NCBI RefSeq assembly: GCF_026341775.1
Contig: NZ_JAPEOB010000007.1
Location: 20,283-84,282 of the forward strand
Length of the DNA: 64,000 bases
Source of the DNA: Streptomyces sp. NBC_00654
Lineage (GTDB): Bacteria; Actinomycetota; Actinomycetes; Streptomycetales; Streptomycetaceae
Direction of reading: 5' to 3'
Both the position numbers and the translations under genes were made by a program. A model generated the notes under the pieces. That model was not told where the DNA came from. It searched no databases and worked only from the letters and a program-made list of their open reading frames with translations. This document shows, in pieces, positions 48,353-57,565 of the stretch (position 1 is the first letter of the stretch; each line of letters opens with the position of its first letter).

Positions 48353-51241
48353 ATGCACGACGAGCCGGACCGCCAACGGTCAGCACAGTCCGAGCTGCGC
48401 TCAAGACTGGATGAGGGGCGGGCCCTCGCCCGCTTGGATAAGACGCAACTCTTCAAGAGAGCGGGACTGGGGCGTACGACGGTGTCGAACGCGCTCTCCC
48501 CCAACAAGGGGGTGCCGTCGGTAGACACGGTGACGGTGCTGGCCGACGTGCTGAAGCTGCCGAGGGAAGAGCTGCTGGAGTTGCGGCGGATCGCGGCCGG
48601 GGAGACAGGCACCACGTCCGCCGACATGTCGGGGCCGGGCCGGCCGATCGGGCAGTGGGATCCGCACGAACTGGAAGTCCACCCCGCCGGACCCGGCAAG
48701 AGCCCGTCGAACACCGACGGCGTGCGGGCACTGCCGGGGTATGCGCGACGCGAGCACGACCAGGTGCTGGCCAACGCGGTCACCGCGGCCGCCACGGGCC
48801 GCAGCCAGATCGTGGTCCTGGTCGGGGCCTCCTCGACGGGTAAGACCCGGGCGTGCTGGGAGGCCGTGCAGCCGCTCGCCGAGAAGGGCTGGCGGCTATG
48901 GCATCCCTTCGATCCGACCCGCGCCGAAGCCGCACTTGAGGAGCTGCACCGGGTCGGGCCGCAGACGGTGGTGTGGCTGAACGAGGCACAGCACTACCTC
49001 GGCGACCGGAAGTTTGGCGAGCGGATCGCGGCCGCAGTGCGCCAGCTGCTGCTCGACGAGGAACGCGGCCCGGTCCTGGCCCTGGGCACGCTGTGGCCCG
49101 AGTACGCACACCACTACACCGCCCTGCCCAAACCGGGCGGAGACGATTCGTACAGCCTGGTGCGGGAACTGATGGCCGGACACATGGTGAGTGTCCCCGA
49201 AACGTTTGACACAGCGGCCCTGACCGCTGCTGCGGCTCTTGCCGAGCAGGGCGACGCCCTGCTGGCCGATGCGCTCACCCGCAGCCGGAACGGCGGCCGG
49301 ATCACCCAGGATCTGGCCGGAGCTCCCGAGCTCCTGCGCCGCTACGAACAGCCCCGCCAGGCCGCCTCCCGCGCGCTTCTGGAGGCGGCGATGGACGCCC
49401 GCCGACTCGGTACGGGCCTCCACATCCCCCGGGCCTTCCTGACCGACGCCGCACGCGACTACCTCAGCGACCACGACTACGACCAGCTCACCGACGACTG
49501 GGCCGAACAGGCCTACGCCGAACTCGCCGAGCGGGTCCACGGCAAGCAAGAACCCCTGCGCCACACCACGCCCCGGCCCTCACAACGCCCGCCCACCCCC
49601 ACCACCGACGCCGTCACCACACCGCCGCCCCCCGCGGGCCCGGTGTTCCTGCTCGCCGACTACCTCGAACAACACGGCCGCACCACCCGCCGCCACCTGT
49701 GCCCACCCGCATCCTTCTGGTATGCCGCACACACCCACCTCACCCACCCCGACGACCTGAACAACCTCGCCCAAGCAGCCACAGACCGGCATCGCCTGCA
49801 ATGGAGTCACCACCTCCTCCAACGCGCCGCCGACCACGGCAACACCTACGCCCTGACCCACCTGGCCAAGAGGCGGGAGGAGGCCGGGGACCGGGACGGC
49901 GCCGAAACCCTCGCCCGGCAGGCCGCCGACCACGGCGACAGTGGTGCCCTACTCAGCCTGGCCGTGGGGCGGGAGCATGCCGGGGACCGGGACGGTGCCG
50001 AAGCCCTCTACCGGCAGGCCGCCGACCACGGCAACACCTACGCCCTGACCCACCTGGCCAAGAGGCGGGAGCATGCCGGGGACCGGGAGGGCGCCGAAGC
50101 CCTCTACCGGCAGGCCGCCGACCACGGCGACAGTGGTGCCCTACTCAGCCTGGCCGTGGGGCGGGAGCATGCCGGGGACCGGGACGGTGCCGAAACCCTC
50201 GCCCGGCAGGCCGCCGACCACGGCAACACCTACGCCCTGAACTACATGGCCGAGAGGCGGGCGGAGGCCGGGGACCGGGAGGGCGCCGAAGCCCTCTACC
50301 GGCAGGCCGCCGACCACGGCGACACCGGCGCCCTGATCCACTTGGCCAAGATGCGGGCGGAGGCCGGGGACCGGGAGGGCGCCGAAGCCCTCTACCGGCA
50401 GGCCGCCGACCACGGCGACACCGGCGCCCTGACCCGCTTGGCCGAGAGGCGGGCGGAGGCCGGGGACCGGGAGGGTGCCGCCTCCCTCGCCTGGCAGGCC
50501 GCCGACCACGGCGACACCGGCGCCCTGACCCGCTTGGCCAAGATGCGGGCGGAGGCCGGGGACCGGGACGGTGCCGAAGCCCTCGCCTGGCAGGCCGCCA
50601 ACCACGGCGACACCGGCACCCTGACCCACATGGCCGAGAGGCGGGTGAGGGCGGGGGACTGGGAGGGTGCCGCCTCCCTCTACCGGCAGGCCGCCGACCA
50701 CGGCGACACCTGGGCCCTGACCGTCTTGGCCGAGAGGCGGGAGGAGGCCGGGGACCGGGACGGCGCCGAAACCCTCGCCCGGCAGGCCGCCAACCACGGC
50801 GACACCGGCACCCTGACCCACATGGCCGAGAGGCGGGTGGAGGCCGGGGACTGGGAGGGTGCCGAAGCCCTCGCCCGGCAGGCCGCCGACCACGGCGACA
50901 CCGGCGCCCTGAACTACATGGCCGTAATGCGGGAGCATGCCGGGGACCGGGAGGGCGCCGAAGCCCTTGCCTGGCAGGCCGCCAACCACGACGACATCTG
51001 GGCCCTGACCCGCTTGGCCAAGATGCGGGAGCATGCCGGGGACCGAGAGGGTGCCGAAGCCCTCGCCCGGCAGGCCGCCGACCACGGCGACACCGGCGCC
51101 CTGACCCACCCAGAGGGGCCGCCGGACATCTTCAACAGGCTGTGGCCGTATGGCCTGGACCCGGACGGCACACCGACATTTCCATGGCAACCGTCCGTGT
51201 CCGTAGAACGGAGGGAACACGGACTGCCGGGCCCGTCATAG
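48353..51241 (+). CDS. XRE-STAND-like ATPase with 13 near-identical repeats
   Basis: 962 residues from the ATG at 48353 (GGAGG 7 bases upstream). The N-terminal XRE helix-turn-helix (about 20-80) is followed by a P-loop ATPase: GASSTGKT at about 158-165, VVWLNEAQHY as a Walker B-like strand. A helical linker precedes 13 copies of a 32-residue helix-turn-helix repeat (AADHGDTGALTRLAERRAEA then GDREGAEALYRQ) and half a 14th. The repeats resemble TPR/Sel1 units. STAND proteins are oligomerising switches that sense a target through such repeats. No nuclease or other effector domain is visible, so the XRE domain may be the output. Confidence 0.8.
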   Translation: MHDEPDRQRSAQSELRSRLDEGRALARLDKTQLFKRAGLGRTTVSNALSPNKGVPSVDTVTVLADVLKLPREELLELRRIAAGETGTTSADMSGPGRPIGQWDPHELEVHPAGPGKSPSNTDGVRALPGYARREHDQVLANAVTAAATGRSQIVVLVGASSTGKTRACWEAVQPLAEKGWRLWHPFDPTRAEAALEELHRVGPQTVVWLNEAQHYLGDRKFGERIAAAVRQLLLDEERGPVLALGTLWPEYAHHYTALPKPGGDDSYSLVRELMAGHMVSVPETFDTAALTAAAALAEQGDALLADALTRSRNGGRITQDLAGAPELLRRYEQPRQAASRALLEAAMDARRLGTGLHIPRAFLTDAARDYLSDHDYDQLTDDWAEQAYAELAERVHGKQEPLRHTTPRPSQRPPTPTTDAVTTPPPPAGPVFLLADYLEQHGRTTRRHLCPPASFWYAAHTHLTHPDDLNNLAQAATDRHRLQWSHHLLQRAADHGNTYALTHLAKRREEAGDRDGAETLARQAADHGDSGALLSLAVGREHAGDRDGAEALYRQAADHGNTYALTHLAKRREHAGDREGAEALYRQAADHGDSGALLSLAVGREHAGDRDGAETLARQAADHGNTYALNYMAERRAEAGDREGAEALYRQAADHGDTGALIHLAKMRAEAGDREGAEALYRQAADHGDTGALTRLAERRAEAGDREGAASLAWQAADHGDTGALTRLAKMRAEAGDRDGAEALAWQAANHGDTGTLTHMAERRVRAGDWEGAASLYRQAADHGDTWALTVLAERREEAGDRDGAETLARQAANHGDTGTLTHMAERRVEAGDWEGAEALARQAADHGDTGALNYMAVMREHAGDREGAEALAWQAANHDDIWALTRLAKMREHAGDREGAEALARQAADHGDTGALTHPEGPPDIFNRLWPYGLDPDGTPTFPWQPSVSVERREHGLPGPS
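49826..51073 (+). repeat. Thirteen 96-bp tandem repeats in the STAND-like gene
   Basis: Unit boundaries step by exactly 96 bases from 49826. Neighbouring copies differ at only a few bases, even at silent positions, and copies 2 and 4, and 1 and 3, match as pairs, showing block duplication. Copy number is likely to vary. Confidence 0.9.
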
Positions 51242-51267
51242 GGATGCCGCCGTTTGCGGCTGGTGAC

Positions 51268-51301
51268 GATCCTGCTGGGTACGGAATAAGCCAGCAGGAT
51301 C
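51268..51301 (+). terminator. 11-bp hairpin after the STAND-like gene
   Basis: GATCCTGCTGG and CCAGCAGGATC pair exactly around a 12-base loop, 27 bases after the stop. Confidence 0.8.
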
Positions 51302-51864
51302 GAGGACAGGGTTCTTACCGGCCCAGTGATGTCGTCGATGGTGAGGCTGACCGATACGGCTGACGGGTTGCGCGCGCACGAGGCGGAACATCTCGAAGAT
51401 GTTCACGGTGTCGCCCGGCCGCGCGCACGTGAGCAGTTCGCCATACCCGGTACCTGAACCTGCTCCCGTGCCTGGGATGATCCCGCCACCTTCGGCGCAT
51501 CGGCCACAGGGCGAACCTTCGAATTGGGTCGAGCTCCCTCATCTCCATCGCCACCGCGGGTGCCCCCTTCGGGCGCATTCACCCGAACCAGCTTTCGTGC
51601 AACACCTGTTGCGGCTGCTAGCGTCAGGGAACCTGGCGCTGAGCTGCGGGAATCCCCCTAGGCCTACCTCGCCCCACAGCATCCACCCCAGAGAAGGTCT
51701 GGCCGTCCGGCAGGACCACGCGCACCGGCACGGGCACCGCCTGGCCCTGGGGCGTCGTCGTCATGCCGACCACGGTAGGCAGACCCGACCCCGCCCCGAC
51801 GCCCGCCGTGCGGCCCGCCGTGCGTCGGCCTCTGTCCACAGGCCCGGTCGGGCCTGATGATCAC
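51302..51864. other. Degenerate region with gene fragments
   Basis: A minus-strand reading from an ATG at 51764 (MTTTPQGQAVPVPVRVVLPD, then GQTFSGVDAVG) resembles the start of a DUF6233-type gene but ends at 51,624. Another minus-strand fragment near 51,380-51,530 is Arg-rich. No complete gene is seen. Confidence 0.4.
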
Positions 51865-52456
51865 ATGACTGATGACGACGTGAAGCGTGCGGCCCGAACT
51901 CGCTCCAAGATCCTGGATGGCTTCGCCCGTGCGGAGCGGGCCCTGTTCACCCGGCCCGCACCGAAATCCGCGCGAGCCCAGATGAAATTCCTTCGCACGC
52001 GCGAGAAGGGCTCCACCAAGACCCTGGCCGAACGTCTGGGCGTCTCGCGCAAGACGGTGCAGCGCCTACCTCTCGGGTGCCTCCACCAACCCGAACAAGC
52101 GGCTCCAGGAGGCGCTGGTGCAGGAGACCGAATCAGAGTGGCAACCGCAGGTCAGAGCACAGGCAAGGCAGCGCGCGACGTCCTCGGGCGGGCTGATCAT
52201 CTCCTGCCGGGCGTACTTCGGATTCGGCCCGGAGGGCACCTCGGACGCGGGCCGGGTGCGAGACATCAGCGTCGCCGTCAGCTCCTCCCACGCGGCCGCG
52301 ATCTACGCCGCGCAGGAGGACGGCGCGACGGAGAGCGACCTGCATGACGCAGTCGCGGAGGCCATCGCGGACACCTATTTCCGTCAAGGCGGCGGCGGCC
52401 GTGCGGGCCTGGAGGTGAAATTCGCGGACGTGGAGTGGCTCAACATCCAGTTTTAG
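51865..52456 (+). pseudogene. Second tpg-like gene with a one-base frameshift
   Basis: The first frame reads MTDDDVKRAARTRSKILDGF to LAERLGVSRKTVQR; the second continues YLSGASTNPNKRLQEALVQE to VKFADVEWLNIQF. Joined, it is about 196 residues and aligns along its length with the tpg product (ARAQMKFLRTREKGSTKTLA against QAQMKYLVKQLKGTKAAAQA). The extra base falls in CAGCGCCTACC near 52,066. Either a decayed terminal-protein gene or an assembly error; total length 592 bases fits one inserted base. It is closer to the telomere than tap-tpg. Confidence 0.8.
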
Positions 52457-52487
52457 CAGCGCAAAATTCGCGACTGCTGTAAACCTG

Positions 52488-53312
52488 GTGACCAGCTCGC
52501 CGAAGTGCAATTCAGGGCGAGCCGCGATTTCCGATTCCTATGTGAAAGCGAGTCCTGATGAACACGTCCGACGGGTGGCGTCCGCGCCGTGGCCGTGTCC
52601 CCGACGCCCGCGCCCCTCGATCGACTACGCGAAGGCCGGCCGGTCCGCGGTGCGGCGGCGCGCGCTGGGCATGACGCACACCGAAGCAGTGGCGGGCCTC
52701 GAACGGGCCGAACTCGACGCGCACCTGGGCCGTCGCGACGAATCCGCATTCGACGACGGCGGCCGCCGTGAAGCGGAGCTCACGGAGTGGCAGCGCATCG
52801 TGCAACTGCTCGCCGCGACCGGTGGCCCGTACGACCCGGACGCCGACGTCGTCGTCCAGGAGGAGCTCACCGAGGACCGGCGCCGCGAGGAGGCCGAGCA
52901 ACAGCGCCGCCAGGAGCAGCAGCAGATCGCCGACCGGGCCGAGGAACTGGCGGCCCTGGCCGGGGCCGGCCGACTCGATCGGACCGTGGCAAGCCGGTCC
53001 GGAGACGAAGCAGCCCGCGAACTGCTGGCCGACCGCAACGACTACCGCGTCGAAGCGGTCGATGACTGGCTCGCCCGCGCCCTCGCCGATCACTCCGGTC
53101 ACTACGCGGCCCCGGGCGCCCGTACGGCCGCCGTCGGCTCGCTGCCTGCCCCGGTGCGCGCCCATGCCGCCCTGCTTGCCGCGCTCGCCCGCATCGGCGC
53201 CCCGGCCACCGACGACGAGCGGGAGTTCACCGGCCGTCTCGCCCAGGCCGACCCGGCCGCCACCAACGCGCTCGCCGCCTCACTCCGCACCCGGGGAGCA
53301 GCTTGTGAGTGA
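52488..53312 (+). CDS. Charged coiled-coil protein
   Basis: About 274 residues, start uncertain (the first 40 residues are poor; GTGs near 52,543 and 52,575 are possible). An AKAGRSAVRRRALGMTHTEA segment is followed by a strong Glu/Arg/Gln coiled coil (EELTEDRRREEAEQQRRQEQ) and an Ala-rich helical C-terminus. No motif recognised. The next gene overlaps its stop. Confidence 0.6.
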   Translation: MTSSPKCNSGRAAISDSYVKASPDEHVRRVASAPWPCPRRPRPSIDYAKAGRSAVRRRALGMTHTEAVAGLERAELDAHLGRRDESAFDDGGRREAELTEWQRIVQLLAATGGPYDPDADVVVQEELTEDRRREEAEQQRRQEQQQIADRAEELAALAGAGRLDRTVASRSGDEAARELLADRNDYRVEAVDDWLARALADHSGHYAAPGARTAAVGSLPAPVRAHAALLAALARIGAPATDDEREFTGRLAQADPAATNALAASLRTRGAACE

Positions 53313-53565
53313 GGACGTGGTCGCCGTGTGGGTGGAGTCGACGGGCTGCGGCCCCCGGTACGAAGAGCTGGCGGCCGACGGCGAGCTCTACGTCGACTAC
53401 GCGCCCCCGCTCGGGGAGCCGTACTTCGAAGGTGATGACGACCCGGACTACAACCCGATCTGCGGCTGCCCGCACCTCCCGAAGCAGTGGTGCACGGGGT
53501 GCGGCGGATGCGCGGTCTGCGGGCAGTGCCGCGAGCCGCACGTCTGGCCGCCGCTCCGGAACTGA
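53305..53565 (+). CDS. 86-aa cysteine-rich protein
   Basis: Start GTG at 53305, overlapping the upstream stop (GTGAGTGA). The acidic N-terminus is followed by CGCPHLPKQWCTGCGGCAVC and GQCREPH. Eight cysteines form a probable double zinc site. Function unknown. Confidence 0.7.
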   Translation: MSEDVVAVWVESTGCGPRYEELAADGELYVDYAPPLGEPYFEGDDDPDYNPICGCPHLPKQWCTGCGGCAVCGQCREPHVWPPLRN

Positions 53566-53578
53566 TCACCGACGCCCC

Positions 53579-53613
53579 CAGCCCTCAGCTCCCCGGCGAA
53601 GAGCTGGGGGCTG
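53579..53613 (+). terminator. 13-bp hairpin
   Basis: Stem with one mismatch, 13 bases after the cysteine-rich gene's stop. Confidence 0.65.
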
Positions 53614-54127
53614 GCTCTGTCCGTGACAGCGGCGTCCGGCAGCGCTGTGGCCGCCGCCACGCATCGAATGTTCACGACGACGGGCAGCAGCGCGGGGCGC
53701 CTTGCGAGGGCAGCGGAGATCGGTACGTCTGCTGCTCGTTCAGGGAAGGGCGCGTCCCGCAGAGCCCGGAGCCGGTGTCACGCTGACAGACCGTGACTAC
53801 CGCGCACCTCATGGATAAGTGTCACGCCGCAGACAACATGACCGCCTATGTCCTTTTCTGGGGGTCACAAGCGGCCCTCAGTGGGAGTCTTCGCTTCCTT
53901 GGGGGAGTCTGTGGTTGACCTGCGCCAGTTGATCGATTGCCACCGATGGATGACCAGTGGCCTTCTGTGTCAATGAAGGGTGATCACTCGCTCGCTTATG
54001 TCAGCGAAGGATGACCGGTGGTGGTAGATGCCCCTCCGTCGATCTGGTCCCCTGCCTCAGATGATCTGGTCCGAGACGGTCGCCGCTTGCTGATCGGCAA
54101 CTCCCAGGAGCCGATAAGTTCCAGAGC
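53614..54127. other. Gene-free stretch before the acetyltransferase
   Basis: About 500 bases with no convincing frame. TGATCTGGTCC-like and GGATGACC..TGG words recur loosely around 53,950-54,090; these could be operator remnants or an old insertion scar. Confidence 0.4.
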
Positions 54128-54562
54128 ATGAGTGTTGAGACTGGTGTCGTTCACGAGGCGACTGATGAAGTGGTGGAGGCGTTCGCTCGTCTCCTTCCGC
54201 AGCTGTCATCCAAGGCCAAGCCCCTGGACCATGAAGCAGTGGGGAGATTGACGGGTGTCAGCACCAACACGTTGCTGGTGGCCCGTGTCGAGGGCGTGAT
54301 CGTCGGGACGTTGACGCTGGTGATGTCACCCTTGCCGTCCGGCCTGCGGGCTCACATCGAGGATGTAGTGGTCGATGCCGCCGCCCGTGGCCACGGGGTC
54401 GGCAAGGTCCTGATCGACAAGGCCCTTGGCCTGGCCGCGGACGCAGGAGCTCGAACCGTCGACCTCACATCGCGCCCTTCGCGAGAGGCTGCGAACCGCT
54501 TGTATGAGCGGGCAGGTTTTCAACGGAAAGAGTCCACTGTCTATCGAGTCACCCTGGACTGA
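54128..54562 (+). CDS. GNAT-family N-acetyltransferase
   Basis: 144 residues, single GNAT domain. LVARVEGVIVGTLTLVMSP, IEDVVVDAAARGHGVGKVLI (acetyl-CoA pyrophosphate loop RGHGVG) and SREAANRLYERAGFQRKEST are all in order. It transfers acetyl from acetyl-CoA to an amine; substrate unknown. Confidence 0.9.
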   Translation: MSVETGVVHEATDEVVEAFARLLPQLSSKAKPLDHEAVGRLTGVSTNTLLVARVEGVIVGTLTLVMSPLPSGLRAHIEDVVVDAAARGHGVGKVLIDKALGLAADAGARTVDLTSRPSREAANRLYERAGFQRKESTVYRVTLD

Positions 54563-54563
54563 A

Positions 54564-54598
54564 GCGCGGCGCCGGCCTCTGTTGAGGCCGAGCCGCGC
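54564..54598 (+). terminator. Hairpin after the GNAT gene
   Basis: Nested stems GCGCGGC/GCCGCGC and GGCCTC/GAGGCC with loop TGTT, immediately after the stop. Confidence 0.75.
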
Positions 54599-54875
54599 CC
54601 TTCAGGCAGCGGGTCCAGACAGACTGGGCAGGACAGGGCTCCGGGGGACGCCAACAGGGTCGGGCAGTGAGATCCGCTTTGGATGGATTGGTGCGCCACC
54701 GATGAGCCCGCTGGCGGCATCGGGCTGAGCACGTGCGGCGTCGTGACTGCCCGCGCCCGGTTGACCTGAACCCGCCCGTCGCGTGCCGGGGCCCGGTTCG
54801 CCGGTTCCTGGGTCCGGCGCCCTGCCCCGGCGATACCGTGGTGAGACACGACAGTTCTGCCCCACGGAGTCCTCG

Positions 54876-55106
54876 ATGAGCGAACAGCCGGTCCCCACCA
54901 GCGTCCGGCAGCAGCTGGAGCCCGCAACCGCAGACGCGGTCCGCGCGTACGCGGCCAAGACCCGCGAGAACGCCGACCGGCTCGCCGCCGTCCTGGAGGA
55001 CATCGCCACCAACGGCCTGCCCTCGATAGAGGAGTGCACCCCCTGGGAGGAGCTGCGCGAGGCCCACCTCACCCGCCTCGCCGCCCAGCGTCCGGCCGTC
55101 GCCTGA
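54876..55106 (+). CDS. Probable antitoxin
   Basis: 76 residues from the ATG at 54876 (GGAG upstream): MSEQPVPTSVRQQLEPATAD, then a helical VRAYAAKTRENADRLAAVLE and an acidic middle. No canonical antitoxin fold is obvious. Its stop overlaps the start of the RelE/ParE-like gene (TGATG), the classic order and coupling of a type II antitoxin-toxin pair. Confidence 0.65.
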   Translation: MSEQPVPTSVRQQLEPATADAVRAYAAKTRENADRLAAVLEDIATNGLPSIEECTPWEELREAHLTRLAAQRPAVA

Positions 55107-55378
55107 TGGCCCCGCAGCATGCCCCGCGCCGCGCCAGGATCGCGTTCAGCGACTCCGCGGCCAAGCAGCTCGAGGAACTCACCACCGAGCACGAGATCCA
55201 CGCCCTGGACCGCACCCTGGTCGCCATCTCAGTCGACCCGGAGATCGGCGAGCCGATCCCCGGGGACGGCACCCGGCCCGAGCTCCGCCAGTACACAGAT
55301 GAATTCGAACGCGTGCGCTGCGTGTACTACGTGAGCGCGCTCAAGACCGTGGTCGTCGTCGCGTACATCGAGGTCTGA
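55106..55378 (+). CDS. RelE/ParE-like toxin
   Basis: 90 residues: ARIAFSDSAAKQLEELTTEH, HALDRTLVAISVDPEIGEPI, then FERVRCVYYVSALKTVVVVA. The order of two helices then three strands fits RelE/ParE-type toxins, which cut mRNA on ribosomes or block gyrase. The basic C-terminal residues common in RelE are few. Coupled to the antitoxin gene; likely plasmid maintenance. Confidence 0.7.
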   Translation: MAPQHAPRRARIAFSDSAAKQLEELTTEHEIHALDRTLVAISVDPEIGEPIPGDGTRPELRQYTDEFERVRCVYYVSALKTVVVVAYIEV

Positions 55379-55395
55379 CCAGCGAAGGAGTCACT

Positions 55396-55914
55396 GTGCC
55401 GTCGATCGTCCAGAAGCTCTCCGGCCGCCGCGCCATCGGAGGGCTGCGCATGCCGGTGCAGTGTTCCCTCAAGACCGCCGTTGTGCGTGAGGGCCCGGCG
55501 CAGAGCTCCGGAGCGGGCGCGGCCTGGATCGCGTACCTGTGCCCCGTGCACGCCGCGGACCTGGACGGGTGGCCCGGCGTCACGGACCACCCCGAGACCG
55601 GCCCGATGTCGTGCGGCACCGTCCTTGACTACCGCTCCCCCGAGGAGCAACTCCAGTCGCACGCCGATCTGTGGCTGACCCGCCTGACCGGCGTCGACCC
55701 GGCAGCATACGACGGGGTGTGGGCCGAAGTTCTCGACCAGGCCGACCGCGTACTGCTCACCCGGTTCGAGGAAGCCGGCACTACCGGCGAGGACAGCCCG
55801 CTGCAGAACATGCTGGCGCCGATGGACATGGCCCGGCAATACGCCGCCGAGGGCGATCTCGGGATGGCGGCAACGAGCCTCGGGTACTGCGAGACCTTCG
55901 CCCGGAACCTGTGA
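55396..55914 (+). CDS. Hypothetical protein next to the toxin pair
   Basis: 172 residues: MPVQCSLKTAVVREGPAQSS, AAWIAYLCPVHAADLDGWPG and a helical C-terminal half (EVLDQADRVLLTRFEEAGTT). Cys/His spacing might hold a metal. It starts 17 bases after the toxin and may share its transcript. No family recognised. Confidence 0.65.
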   Translation: MPSIVQKLSGRRAIGGLRMPVQCSLKTAVVREGPAQSSGAGAAWIAYLCPVHAADLDGWPGVTDHPETGPMSCGTVLDYRSPEEQLQSHADLWLTRLTGVDPAAYDGVWAEVLDQADRVLLTRFEEAGTTGEDSPLQNMLAPMDMARQYAAEGDLGMAATSLGYCETFARNL

Positions 55915-56057
55915 CTGCCCGGCCCGGGCGCTCCTCCGTCAGCCGGGGCCGACGGCTCCTCCGCGGACCGGGTCCGCAGAGGGTCCAGCAGAGCGTTCGC
56001 ACGACCCGGACGGCACACGGGGCCTGCCCCGGGTAGCAGGCCCTTACAGCACCAGGC

Positions 56058-56101
56058 AGCGGCCGTGCAGCAAACGAACAACCGTTTGCTGCACGGCCGC
56101 T
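56058..56101. terminator. 19-bp hairpin between convergent genes
   Basis: AGCGGCCGTGCAGCAAACG pairs perfectly with its mirror arm around a 6-base loop. It serves both the gene ending at 55,914 and the one ending at 56,112. Confidence 0.85.
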
Positions 56102-56111
56102 TCTCGCGCGA

Positions 56112-56504
56112 TCAGTCGGTGGTGCCGGTGGCCCACCGCTCCAGCTCACCCACCGGCGTCCTCAGCAGCGTGCGCCGGCGGGACTGCGCGGTCGCCCGGC
56201 TCTCCAGGTGCATCGCCCTCGCCAGGTCGGCGTGCGAGATGTCCTTGGCGGCGGGCTGGCGCAGGGAGGCATCCCGTACGGCCTCCAGCCGCTCCATGAG
56301 CCCGGTGGTGCCCTCGATGGTGGTGGCGAGGTCGGCGCTGCTCGTATGGCCCGTGCGCAGCAGCGCCAGCCCGTGCAGCGCGGTGGCCAGCAGTGTGGCC
56401 AGCTGCTCACCGTCGCCGCCGAGCAGGGCGGCGTCCGCGGCGGTGAGCGGGACCGCAAGGTCGGGGCGGCCGAGGTGGTTGGTGTTCTCAGGCTCGGTGT
56501 TCAC
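56112..56504 (-). CDS. Helical hypothetical protein
   Basis: 130 residues, Ala/Leu-rich: LTAADAALLGGDGEQLATLL, DLATTIEGTTGLMERLEAVR, with a basic segment near the end (RATAQSRRRTLL). No membrane helix. Function unknown. It lies 32 bases downstream of the RapZ-like gene. Confidence 0.65.
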   Translation of the reverse strand: MNTEPENTNHLGRPDLAVPLTAADAALLGGDGEQLATLLATALHGLALLRTGHTSSADLATTIEGTTGLMERLEAVRDASLRQPAAKDISHADLARAMHLESRATAQSRRRTLLRTPVGELERWATGTTD

Positions 56505-56536
56505 CGGGCCTCCTTCGGGTGGTGTGTGGGCCGTGC

Positions 56537-56977
56537 TCAGCGGGTGACGACGTCCTTGTCGAGGTCGCGGTGGTGGACCTCGACGGCCAGACCGCGTGCC
56601 TCGTACCGTTCGGCGAGATCGCCGACCCGGTATCCGGCGGCAGCCGCGGTGTCACCGGAGAGCACAGCAGCGAGTGCGTCCGCCACGGTCGCAGACCGAT
56701 GGCGACCGCCGGCGCACCCGACCGCCACGGTCACCGGTTCGTCCTGGCGCGGCCCGGCGAGGTAGGCGTCCACGGTGGCGGCCATCGCGTGCACGAGCGG
56801 CAGGATGCCGTCGGTCCCCATGACCGTCTCGCGCACAGCGGCGTCCCGGGCGGTGAGGTAGCGCAGTTCGGGCCGCAGGTGAGGGTCCCTGAACTGGTGG
56901 CGCAGGTCGTAGCACGCGTGCGCGGGCGGCTCCTGGTCGTGCAGATAGCCGAACGAGGTGATCACTACGGTGTTCAT
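56537..56977 (-). CDS. RapZ C-terminal-domain-like protein
   Basis: 146 residues from the ATG at 56977 (GGAGG upstream): VVITSFGYLHDQEPPAHACY, DLRHQFRDPH, then GCAGGRHRSATVADALAAVL. The last segment is the phosphate-loop-like GCTGG.HRSV motif of the RapZ C-terminal domain, found alone here without the ATPase half. In other bacteria that domain senses amino-sugar phosphates or binds RNA. Its role on this plasmid is unknown. Confidence 0.75.
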   Translation of the reverse strand: MNTVVITSFGYLHDQEPPAHACYDLRHQFRDPHLRPELRYLTARDAAVRETVMGTDGILPLVHAMAATVDAYLAGPRQDEPVTVAVGCAGGRHRSATVADALAAVLSGDTAAAAGYRVGDLAERYEARGLAVEVHHRDLDKDVVTR

Positions 56978-57075
56978 CGGTGGCCCTCCAGAGGTGACCG
57001 GGTGCTGGGCGTGAGTGCTGCCGGAGAGCGATGACATTCGGGGCGGTGTGCCCGGCCCGGCGGCACGTGGGCGGT

Positions 57076-57558
57076 TCAGACGTGCTGGGCGGGGTAGCCG
57101 GCGGCGGTGTCCACGAACTGGTCGTGGGCGAGCATCGCGGCCTCGCGTGCGGTGGTGAGTTCCTCGGTGCTGCCGAAGTGGTCCCGGATCGCGTACGTCA
57201 GCGTGATCATGTGGTCGGCGGCGGTGCGTACGGCCGGGTCTGTGATGAGGACGCGCATCGTGACCAGTGGGCGGGTGACCTGGGAGCGGGTCTGGTGGCT
57301 CTCCCGGCGCAGAGACTGGACCAGCTCGGTGCTGGCTCCCTTCAGGACCGCGTCGCCGCGCATCCACATCGTGCGGCGGTGGTCGCTGGCGGCGCAGGCC
57401 AGCGCGGTGACGGCGTCCAGGCGGTCCCTCCGGATCGTTTCGCCGTGGTTCACGCGGACGGACCGCTCGGCGGCCCGTTCCTGGAAGCGGCCGCTGACGA
57501 ACGAGCCGAGGAGCGTGCCGACGACGGCGATAGTGGCGGTGACGAGGGCGAGTAACAC
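57076..57558 (-). CDS. Membrane-anchored protein, paralog of the gene at 49-603
   Basis: 160 residues from the GTG at 57558 with AAGGA upstream. N-terminal hydrophobic anchor, then SGRFQERAAERSVRVNHGET and GDAVLKGAS as in the copy at 49. Shorter by about 24 residues at the C-terminus. It faces the replication region across a strong palindrome, which may be its operator. Function unknown. Confidence 0.75.
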   Translation of the reverse strand: MLLALVTATIAVVGTLLGSFVSGRFQERAAERSVRVNHGETIRRDRLDAVTALACAASDHRRTMWMRGDAVLKGASTELVQSLRRESHQTRSQVTRPLVTMRVLITDPAVRTAADHMITLTYAIRDHFGSTEELTTAREAAMLAHDQFVDTAAGYPAQHV

Positions 57559-57565
57559 GGCGGGT

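Noticed and set aside
49699..51363. 554-residue Arg/Pro repeat frame and its antisense counterpart
   Set aside because: Other-frame readings of the 96-bp repeats in the STAND-like gene.
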